A stretch of 5,882 nt of DNA from the NCBI GenBank assembly GCA_029549845.1, contig JAKPIL010000104.1, positions 1 through 5,882 on the forward strand. Reading direction: 5' to 3'. A model generated the notes under the pieces. The model saw only the letters and a list, made by a program, of their open reading frames with translations, ran no database searches and was not told the DNA's origin. This DNA comes from a bacterium. GTDB taxonomy: Bacteria; Patescibacteriota; Saccharimonadia; Saccharimonadales; UBA4665. The position numbers and the translations under genes are program-made. Shown in pieces: positions 1 through 4,634 of this stretch (the first letter of the stretch is position 1; every line of letters starts with the position of its first letter).

Positions 1-144
1 TACAACTTCCCGCAAGACCGCATAACCGACCACCGTATAGGCTATAGCCGCAGCAACATCCCGGGTGCACTGAACGGCGATATAGACGACCTCATAGAGA
101 AACTCGCCGACTACGAACGCCAGCTCATCAATGACAATCAGTAG
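1..144 (+). CDS. prfA: Peptide chain release factor 1, C-terminal end (partial)
   Basis: This is the last 47 codons of a gene that begins left of the window and ends in TAG at 142-144. Release factor 1 recognises UAA and UAG in the ribosomal A site and triggers hydrolysis of peptidyl-tRNA in the cytoplasm. The peptide starts with YNFPQDRITDHRI, the conserved block after the catalytic GGQ domain that is typical of RF1 rather than RF2, and continues with a GDIDDLIEKL helix matching the RF1 C-terminal helix. The codon-recognition and GGQ motifs lie outside the window. It is transcribed toward a convergent small open frame, with a hairpin between them. The family call is firm; the state of the rest of the gene cannot be seen. 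Confidence 0.9.
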   Translation, partial: YNFPQDRITDHRIGYSRSNIPGALNGDIDDLIEKLADYERQLINDNQ

Positions 145-159
145 CCACTATTATCGAGT

Positions 160-184
160 CTCTATCGAACATTATTCGAAAGAG
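160..184. terminator. Hairpin between convergent genes, possible bidirectional terminator
   Basis: CTCT-A-TCGAA pairs with TTCGA-A-AGAG around a 5-nt loop: nine base pairs with one internal A-A mismatch. It starts 16 nt after the prfA stop and lies between prfA and the convergent frame ending at 210, where a shared terminator would be expected. There is no run of T on either strand after the stem, so it is not a textbook intrinsic terminator. It may only protect the 3' ends or be incidental. Confidence 0.4.
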
Positions 185-209
185 CTATGCAGAAATAACC
201 TTGGATAAC

Positions 210-392
210 TTATTTATCTGCCTCTTGGGCGGCAGCAAGGCGTGCAAGCTTCCTGGAATAGTAATCATCTGGAGAGGGCCTGGTACGGTCACCAATGACT
301 GGCACAGTCGGGTCGACTGTTCTTTCATCAAAACATGAGACCATTGGTATATCTAAATGAAAGTCACGTAACCCATCGGTTTGATGATCCAT
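210..392 (-). CDS. Small hypothetical protein, possibly truncated by the adjacent IS
   Basis: An open frame of 60 codons from ATG at 392 to TAA at 210-212. I do not recognise the protein. It is hydrophilic, has no signal peptide or membrane segment, and ends in a charged, probably helical tail (DDYYSRKLARLAAAQEADK). The frame stays open upstream to a TTG at 416, but those codons lie inside the left inverted repeat of the insertion sequence, so the real start is either ATG 392 or was removed by the insertion. No clear ribosome binding site precedes ATG 392, which favours a 3' remnant of a longer gene. However, the sequence beyond the right end of the IS (1504 onward, minus strand) has stops in all frames and does not look like the missing 5' part. 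It could also be a chance frame. Confidence 0.4.
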   Translation of the reverse strand: MDHQTDGLRDFHLDIPMVSCFDERTVDPTVPVIGDRTRPSPDDYYSRKLARLAAAQEADK

Positions 393-403
393 TCTACGTT
401 CTT

Positions 404-424
404 GGCCTAATACCAAATCCTAGT
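404..424 (+). repeat. Left terminal inverted repeat of the IS
   Basis: This 21-bp sequence beginning GGCCTAATACC is the reverse complement of 1483-1503 except at its fourth base. Similarity continues weakly inward for about nine more bases if one gap is allowed. It is the expected transposase binding and cleavage end. Confidence 0.8.
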
Positions 425-509
425 TGTTGCTTAAGCTTAAAACGGACAGATTTCTAAGTCATTAGTTTTCGCTATTCTTGTAAGTGCAAGCTAAACAGGA
501 GTAACGAAG

Positions 510-1487
510 ATGACTCGAAAGAGCTGTCCGTTTTTTCATTGTACCAACGTAATCAAACATGGACTACAGAATGGTAGACAACGCTATCGCTGCACGCTCT
601 GTGGCCACACGTGGGCGAGTAGTCGCCGTCCTAATCGCCAGCTCAAGGCATTGTGGCACAAATACGCCTTTGATGGCCGCAGCGTACGAAAACTAGCAGA
701 AGAATACGGAACTAGCGAAGAACACATACGCACACAGTTGCGGGCATACGTGCCACCCCGCATTGCCCAGAAGCCTCGTACAGTAGCCATGATCATGGAT
801 GTTACCTACTTTGGGAGTTGGGGCATCTTGGTGGTCATTGACCCGTACGCAAAGCGAAAAGAAGGCGAAAACACTGTGCTGTACTATGCAGTAGTTGAGG
901 GTACCGAACGTACCATAGATTACGAGGTCGCAACAGATACGATTGAGTCTATGGGTTACAGCATCATAGCCGTAACAATTGATGGTAGACGAGGGGTACG
1001 GAACATGCTGGAAGCACGGGGTGTACCCGTGCAGCATTGTCAGTTCCATCAGCTCATGACCATCACCCAATGTCTGACGAAGAAACCAAGACTCGTCCAG
1101 AACATTGAGCTCAGGGCTGTCGCCCTGACGCTCAGTCGAACTGATGAACTGACGTTCGAGGAAGCTCTGGCTGCTTGGTACCAAAAGTACAGTGTATGGC
1201 TCAGAGAGCGCGACCCAATTACCAAACGATGGGCTCACGAGCGTACCAGACGAGCGTACTTCAGTCTCGTCAGAAACCTACCATATTTGTTTACGCGCCA
1301 GCATGATTACCTCCAGGAATATACAGACCAAACAGGCAAACGAATCGCCAACACAACTAGCCCACTAGACGGTAGGTTCGGTGTCTGGAAAGACAGGTTA
1401 ATACCGCATCGAGGAGCCTCAAAACAGCTCACTTTTACGATGCTCCGTAGTTTCTTCTCTGAGGAAACAGGGGTGAGGAAACACTAG
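510..1487 (+). CDS. IS256-family-like transposase, variant with N-terminal zinc ribbon
   Basis: This 325-aa protein should catalyse cut-and-paste or copy-out movement of the surrounding IS. Residues 6-31 form a zinc ribbon (C6-x4-C11 ... C28-x2-C31) with the spacing seen in IS1249-like transposases. Residues about 46-80 look like a helix-turn-helix for end binding. The MULE-type catalytic core follows: D97 in IMDVTYFG, D158 in TIDGRRG, and the C177-x2-H180 pair just after the second Asp. Near the C-terminus, NTTSPLDG (281-288) with HRG (300-302) matches the block that usually carries the third acidic residue; here it is Asp287 rather than the Glu I expect. ATG 510 is preceded by AGGAG at 497-501, an 8-nt spacing. 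Subfamily naming is from memory of motifs, not from alignment. Confidence 0.85.
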   Translation: MTRKSCPFFHCTNVIKHGLQNGRQRYRCTLCGHTWASSRRPNRQLKALWHKYAFDGRSVRKLAEEYGTSEEHIRTQLRAYVPPRIAQKPRTVAMIMDVTYFGSWGILVVIDPYAKRKEGENTVLYYAVVEGTERTIDYEVATDTIESMGYSIIAVTIDGRRGVRNMLEARGVPVQHCQFHQLMTITQCLTKKPRLVQNIELRAVALTLSRTDELTFEEALAAWYQKYSVWLRERDPITKRWAHERTRRAYFSLVRNLPYLFTRQHDYLQEYTDQTGKRIANTTSPLDGRFGVWKDRLIPHRGASKQLTFTMLRSFFSEETGVRKH

Positions 1488-1503
1488 GATTTGGTATTAA
1501 GCC
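1483..1503 (-). repeat. Right terminal inverted repeat of the IS
   Basis: This is the partner of 404-424, matching 20 of 21 bases. The final codon and TAG stop of the transposase (to 1487) fall inside it. Outside it, AAATCTGT at 1507-1514 is inverted relative to ACAGATTT at 446-453 inside the left end, probably by chance. Confidence 0.8.
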
Positions 1504-1573
1504 TAAAAATCTGTAGCTAAACGAACTTAGTGCGACTTAAAACGATACCAGTAATTATTGGACTTGTTTGAAA

Positions 1574-1645
1574 TACCCTTGATTCAGGTTCGCAGGAATC
1601 CGCCGACTTTAGCGAACTCGTCGGCGATCCACAAACCGAAGGGTA
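1574..1645 (+). promoter_or_regulatory. Long imperfect leader hairpin enclosing the ribosome binding site of the next gene
   Basis: There are three nested helices. The outer one pairs TACCCTT (1574-1580) with AAGGGTA (1639-1645). The middle one pairs GGTT (1587-1590) with AACC (1634-1637). The inner one pairs CGCCGAC (1601-1607) with GTCGGCG (1620-1626) around a 12-nt loop, extended by GG-A-T against ATCC with small bulges. The AAGGG in the outer 3' strand is the only Shine-Dalgarno-like sequence before ATG 1652 and is about 8 nt from it, so folding would hide it. Translation control of the 1652 gene is therefore inferred. At DNA level it could instead be a protein binding or recombination site. 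No T-run follows, so it is not an intrinsic terminator. Confidence 0.5.
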
Positions 1646-1651
1646 AATAAC

Positions 1652-2029
1652 ATGAATGACTTTACGAAAGAAAGTCGCACACAAAATAAACACAATGGCT
1701 CAGAACACACAAATAGTGCTTCCGAGTACCAAACACCAATTTCTGACACGACTTCTCAGATGAAAGTCTCGTCTAAAATTGAAATAACAATCACACGTCA
1801 GCAGCTTACTGTGGCTAAGTGGCTATTCAAGCAAGCTGACAAGCCTAAACCGAGTTGGTTGCGTCAGAAATTCTACATAGACCAACGTCGCCGTAAGTGC
1901 CTAAACGTGGAACTCGTGGAGGCACAACTTGACCGTGTGTTCTGCAACCGTTACCGCAACACAGATGAGTGGTACGACCTGTTGCACGAGCTTTGGCACG
2001 ACATCAACGGGGGTTCGTCATGCAAATAG
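1652..2029 (+). CDS. Hypothetical protein, 125 aa, first gene of the element
   Basis: I do not recognise this protein. Residues 1-40 are polar and rich in Ser, Thr, Asn and Gln, probably disordered. Residues 41-85 contain a short beta-like stretch (SKIEITITRQQ) and a strongly basic patch (KPSWLRQKFYIDQRRRK) that could bind nucleic acid. The C-terminal part has HELWH at 112-116, matching the HExxH pattern of metallopeptidases, but only nine residues follow, with no third ligand, so a protease role is unlikely. The start at ATG 1652 is supported by AAGGG about 8 nt upstream, inside the leader hairpin. Its 3' end overlaps the next gene by 10 bp, so the two are probably translationally coupled. 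Confidence 0.65.
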   Translation: MNDFTKESRTQNKHNGSEHTNSASEYQTPISDTTSQMKVSSKIEITITRQQLTVAKWLFKQADKPKPSWLRQKFYIDQRRRKCLNVELVEAQLDRVFCNRYRNTDEWYDLLHELWHDINGGSSCK

Positions 2030-2382
2030 ATTTCGGCCACAACTTCCCAGAAGTTACCAAAAGCAGTACTGGTACATACTTCGTCAAACTACACTTCCCC
2101 ACGCTTGGGTTCTATGTCAATGGTATCCGTGTCATCCAGTCTAAGAGAAATTCGGGTGAGCTAGTGGTCTATAAACCAGCGATAAAGGACGCTAATGGAG
2201 AGTGGAAGACGAACTACGATTACGAAAATTCATGCGAACTCTGGTTGTACTTAAAAGAACTAGCCCTGAAAGCGGTAAACGAATGCAATGACGCCTCCCA
2301 AGTCTTTGGCGATATTGAACACATGGACATTGACGCTGAATTGAGCAAAGCGATTGAGGAAATGGAGGGCAAGGCTTCTTAA
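2020..2382 (+). CDS. Hypothetical protein, 120 aa, weakly SpoVG-like
   Basis: I place the start at ATG 2020 (MQIDFG), inside the end of the preceding gene, because GGGGG at 2009-2013 lies 6 nt upstream. The frame is open back to 1969, but that extension would cover 61 bp of the upstream gene. Residues 20-75 read as beta strands with FYVNGIRVIQS, then ELVVYKPAIKDANGEWK. The order of a strand with G/NIRVI, a hydrophobic strand, a Pro, and GE-x-K resembles the SpoVG fold, a small nucleic-acid-binding regulator, but the match is by eye only. The C-terminal third (75-120) is helical and acidic. There is no signal peptide or membrane segment. It is probably co-translated with the 125-aa gene, and the repeat array begins just after its stop. 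Confidence 0.7.
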   Translation: MQIDFGHNFPEVTKSSTGTYFVKLHFPTLGFYVNGIRVIQSKRNSGELVVYKPAIKDANGEWKTNYDYENSCELWLYLKELALKAVNECNDASQVFGDIEHMDIDAELSKAIEEMEGKAS

Positions 2383-2396
2383 ATCTCACATAAGAA

Positions 2397-2520
2397 TAAC
2401 CTATTTGATAACTAGGCCTATTAGATAGCTATTAACCTATAGGATTACCAACACTATGAGATAGCTAATTCTATATAGATAACTAATTAACTTATAGGAT
2501 TTCTGTTTAAGAGATAGCTA
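2397..2520 (+). repeat. Iteron-like tandem array, period about 53 bp
   Basis: Two full 53-bp units (2407-2459 and 2460-2512) are followed by the first 8 bases of a third (2513-2520). A partial copy of the unit's TAACCTAT segment precedes them at 2397-2404. The units align at 34 of 40 bases over their first part, with two single-base gaps. Each unit holds two copies of GATARCTA, giving five copies at 2407, 2424, 2460, 2478 and 2513 with spacings of 17, 36, 18 and 35 bp. Each also has TTAACYTATAGGATT. Spacings near multiples of 10.5 bp would put the copies in each pair at similar but not identical faces of the helix. It fills the gap before the small gene at 2545 and likely binds an element protein; operator, excisionase site and replication origin are all possible. 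Confidence 0.75.
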
Positions 2521-2544
2521 AGACTTACAGCCAAGAGATACGCC

Positions 2545-2679
2545 ATGAAAAGAAAGGAATTAACTACACCTCAAAAAGAACCGACGATTGAATACATAGT
2601 CGTTGAAGACGAGTTCAATATCTTAGACGAAATATTTAACAAACTATTTGAACAAGTAGAAAAGGAGCTAAGTGAATGA
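2545..2679 (+). CDS. Small acidic hypothetical protein, 44 aa
   Basis: A 44-codon frame runs from ATG 2545 to TGA 2677-2679. The N-terminus is basic and polar (MKRKELTTPQK). From residue 14 the protein is acidic, with a hydrophobic strand IEYIVV, then an amphipathic helix (about residues 24-42) with Ile, Leu and Phe spaced like a packing face (ILDEIFNKLFEQVEKEL). That reads like a genuine small folded or oligomeric protein rather than a chance frame. Upstream purine-rich AAGAGA is only a weak ribosome binding site. It sits between the repeat array and the excisionase-like gene, in the same direction as both neighbours. The function is unknown; a regulator or accessory of the recombinase is a guess from position. 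Confidence 0.55.
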   Translation: MKRKELTTPQKEPTIEYIVVEDEFNILDEIFNKLFEQVEKELSE

Positions 2680-2695
2680 ATTTAACGGATTAACA

Positions 2696-2724
2696 TTGAC
2701 AATTACTTACAACAAAATAATAAT
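2696..2724 (+). promoter_or_regulatory. Candidate sigma-70-type promoter for the excisionase-recombinase operon
   Basis: A perfect TTGACA at 2696-2701, a 17-bp spacer, and AATAAT at 2719-2724 (5 of 6 to TATAAT) lie just before the 2734 gene. A start about 7 bp beyond the -10 would fall at or next to ATG 2734, leaving almost no leader and excluding the GGAG at 2725-2728. So either the message is nearly leaderless or the real start is elsewhere. Confidence 0.4.
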
Positions 2725-2733
2725 GGAGTTACT

Positions 2734-2919
2734 ATGGTTAGCTATAAATTTCATACAGTGCAAGAAGTCGCAGACATACTGCAAATTCACTGGCAAAGCG
2801 TACTCACTTACATCAAAAGCGGAAAACTAGAAGCTGTGAAATTAGGCAGAGGTTACCGCATAAGCGAGACAGCCTTGCAGAAATTTATAGCTACCTACTC
2901 CACAAGGAGAAAGCAATGA
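2734..2919 (+). CDS. Excisionase-family helix-turn-helix protein (putative recombination directionality factor)
   Basis: A 61-aa protein consisting of one MerR/excisionase-type winged helix-turn-helix: TVQEVADILQIHWQSVLTYIKSGKLEAVKLGRGYRISETALQKFI at about residues 8-52, with the usual strand-turn-strand wing KLGRGYRI. Such proteins bind DNA and, beside integrases, often act as excisionases or as repressors. GGAG at 2725-2728 precedes ATG 2734 by 5 nt. Its TGA stop overlaps the ATG of the serine recombinase (ATGA, 2916-2919), which implies co-translation and a joint role in integration and excision. Known directionality factors of large serine recombinases are diverse, so that function is inferred from position. 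The repeat array at 2397-2520 is a reasonable candidate binding site. Confidence 0.8.
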   Translation: MVSYKFHTVQEVADILQIHWQSVLTYIKSGKLEAVKLGRGYRISETALQKFIATYSTRRKQ

Positions 2920-4634
2920 AAAAAGCAGCAATTTATATGCGTGTCAGTACGGCACAGCAGGAAGAAGAACAAACAATTCAAAGTCAGGAGATGGAGCTAC
3001 TTGCCCGAATTAAAGCGGATAAAGATGTTCTCCTACTCCCTGAATGTATTTACAAAGATGAGGGTTGGAGCGGTGCCATTATTGAGCGTCCCGACCTAGA
3101 CCGAATGCGTTCAGACGCACGAGATAAGAAGTTTGATGTCCTCTACTCCTATGACCGTGGACGTGTCTCCCGAAAGTTTCTTCATCAGGAGATTATTCTA
3201 GAGGAACTGCGTGAGTGTGGGATTGAGTATATAAGCCTACACGACATCAACGGTCAAACCAGCGAAGAAGTGATGATGGGAAGTGTTATGGGTATCTTCC
3301 ACGAATACGAGAGGGTCAAGATTACTGAGCGTATGCGTCTTGGCAAAGTCCGCAAAGTGCGTGAAAACAAGAAACTCTTAGGCTACCAGCCTAAGTATGG
3401 CTATGACTATCACCTACGAATAAAGTCTGGTGAAGACGCTCGTGACGGATACTTCTCTGTGAATAAGGGTCAAGCAAAGGTTGTTAAACAGATATTTGAG
3501 TGGATCGCTTCGGGTATGTCTAAGCACGAGGTAAAGCGTCAGCTCTTTGAGCAAGGCATTACCCCACCCAAAGGAAAGCGAGAACAATGGAGTGGCGGAA
3601 CACTAGACCGAATGGTTAGGGACACAACCTACAAAGGCATTCACTACTACAACAAGAGCGAATCAGTACCAACGAAGAATCCGCAAAACCCCGAACAAAA
3701 ATACCGTAAGGTGATTAAGGGTAGTCGTAAGCGTCGTCCTATGGAAGAATGGCTAAGCGTTGAAGTGCCAGCAATCGTTAGCCCAAAGCTGTTTGATAAT
3801 GTGCAGGTACAGTTGGCACTCCATAAGAGGGTCAACACACGAAATAACAGCAAGAATCAGTACCTTGTTGCTGGCTTAGTAAACTGCGTATGCGGTAAGG
3901 CTCGTACTGGTGACCCTGCCAACAAAGGCAACCTATACTACCGTTGCACAGATAGGCTCAGTAAATACCCTATGCCTCGTGTGTGCTTTGAGCAAGGTAT
4001 CAACGCACCTGTGTTTGACGCTTTGGTTTGGAACAATATAAAAGCGTTGCTCAGTGACCCGTCACTAGTCGTTAAGCAAGCAGAACGGTGGCAGAAGTCC
4101 TCTTCCCCACTTGAAAGCCAGCTAGAAGCACTCAAAAAGCGTCTCAAGGGCTTAGATGATGAGGAACGCCGCTACACTAAAGCCTACGGTCAGGGTGTAA
4201 TGTCAGAACGCCTTTACAAGGATAACTTTCACGAAACCAATACTAAACGGACTGATATTGTAGCTGAGATGTCAGGCATTGAAGCAGAACTTGCTAACAA
4301 GCCTGTTATTCCAGTGGAGCAACTGGTTGACGGCGTGTTAAAATTAGTACAAAGTCTTGATTTCACAGATAAGAAATCTGTAATAAGAAAACTAGTTACT
4401 AAGATAGAAGCAACGAAACAGGAGATTACTATATGGGGTCGCTTACCAATTCCAGCCACAGAACAAGTTGGGTACTATGCTAACGATAGCAACGGGTACT
4501 TTACAAAACAACTACCTGAAAACAACTTTTCAGACCACTTGTCAACTCATCTGTCAAAAGACAGAAAGGTTGGTTTAAATGTTGAGCATAGGAATAGTGG
4601 GATTGCCGAACGTCGGGAAATCGACGCTGTTTAA
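2916..4634 (+). CDS. Large serine recombinase (site-specific integrase)
   Basis: A 572-aa serine integrase that should cut attP and attB at a central dinucleotide and insert the element. The resolvase domain spans about residues 3-150, with YMRVS giving nucleophile Ser11 and Arg9, and YDRGRVSR (79-86) giving the second conserved active-site block. The recombinase domain follows at about 155-300 (GYQPKYGYDY ... TLDRMVRDTTYKG). The zinc ribbon has C324, C326, C344 and C357 (NCVCGKA ... YYRC ... VC). A charged helical, probably coiled-coil, segment covers 396-460. AGGAG upstream and the ATGA overlap with the helix-turn-helix gene support ATG 2916. The last 18 residues (555-572) are read from the start of ychF in another frame, so in the excised circle this protein probably has a different C-terminal tail. 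Confidence 0.93.
   Translation: MKKAAIYMRVSTAQQEEEQTIQSQEMELLARIKADKDVLLLPECIYKDEGWSGAIIERPDLDRMRSDARDKKFDVLYSYDRGRVSRKFLHQEIILEELRECGIEYISLHDINGQTSEEVMMGSVMGIFHEYERVKITERMRLGKVRKVRENKKLLGYQPKYGYDYHLRIKSGEDARDGYFSVNKGQAKVVKQIFEWIASGMSKHEVKRQLFEQGITPPKGKREQWSGGTLDRMVRDTTYKGIHYYNKSESVPTKNPQNPEQKYRKVIKGSRKRRPMEEWLSVEVPAIVSPKLFDNVQVQLALHKRVNTRNNSKNQYLVAGLVNCVCGKARTGDPANKGNLYYRCTDRLSKYPMPRVCFEQGINAPVFDALVWNNIKALLSDPSLVVKQAERWQKSSSPLESQLEALKKRLKGLDDEERRYTKAYGQGVMSERLYKDNFHETNTKRTDIVAEMSGIEAELANKPVIPVEQLVDGVLKLVQSLDFTDKKSVIRKLVTKIEATKQEITIWGRLPIPATEQVGYYANDSNGYFTKQLPENNFSDHLSTHLSKDRKVGLNVEHRNSGIAERREIDAV
4550..4565. promoter_or_regulatory. Short perfect hairpin before ychF
   Basis: TCTGTC-AAAA-GACAGA is a perfect 6-bp inverted repeat with a 4-nt loop, immediately before the AAAGG that probably serves as ychF ribosome binding site. 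It lies in the 3' part of the recombinase gene, where the attachment junction is expected. It may be an arm of the recombinase site, a regulatory hairpin, or chance; there is no T-run for termination. Confidence 0.35.

Larger units (their letters stand above)
404..1503 (+). mobile_element. Complete insertion sequence, IS256/IS1249-like group, about 1.1 kb
   Basis: The element is bounded by 21-bp inverted repeats (404-424 and 1483-1503) that match at 20 of 21 positions, and contains one transposase gene that fills nearly all of it. The last transposase codon and its TAG stop lie inside the right repeat, a tight organisation usual for insertion sequences. The 8 bp outside the left end (ACGTTCTT) and outside the right end (TAAAAATC) differ, so no target duplication is seen. 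Its GC (32/60 counted at 961-1020) is higher than that of the recombinase-bearing element to its right, which suggests a separate origin. Both ends and the gene look intact, so it may be active apart from the catalytic substitution noted for the transposase. Confidence 0.8.
1504..4578 (+). mobile_element. Putative integrative element carried by a large serine recombinase, inserted at the 5' end of ychF
   Basis: A run of genes with lower GC than ychF ends in an excisionase-like gene and a large serine recombinase whose reading frame runs into the start of ychF. Integrases of this family usually lie beside one attachment site, so the right junction should be near 4550-4620. I could not find the left junction: no convincing repeat of the ychF start occurs in 145-500 or 1504-1651, so the left limit given here (the IS right end) is only a working boundary. 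The element carries five genes and one repeat array, but no recognisable relaxase, replication protein, capsid, resistance or defence gene. The IS may lie inside it or be an independent insertion in its left flank. Confidence 0.45.

Noticed and set aside
255..262. GGAATAGT shared with the start of ychF, as a possible left attachment core
   Set aside because: An 8-bp match over roughly a kilobase of searched sequence is expected by chance, and the flanks do not match.
693..1238. Long minus-strand open frame (181 codons) across the transposase
   Set aside because: It lies entirely inside the transposase gene, has no ribosome binding site or recognisable motif, and the plus-strand protein has clear zinc ribbon and catalytic motifs.
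1585..1612. T-arm-like string GGTTCGCAGGAATCC suggesting a tRNA or tmRNA remnant
   Set aside because: The T-loop spacing is wrong, there is no acceptor stem partner or anticodon arm upstream, and the bases are better explained by the long hairpin.
1969..2019. N-terminal extension of the 120-aa gene back to 1969
   Set aside because: The extension would overlap the upstream gene by 61 bp and lacks a ribosome site, while ATG 2020 has GGGGG at proper spacing.
1929..2144. Plus-strand frame overlapping the ends of both small element genes
   Set aside because: It is a third-frame shadow with a Thr/Cys-rich unnatural composition; the 1652 and 2020 genes have better starts and composition.
2397..2520. 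CRISPR array
   Set aside because: The unit is a whole 53-bp tandem repeat with internal sub-repeats and no constant-repeat/unique-spacer pattern, and no cas gene is present.
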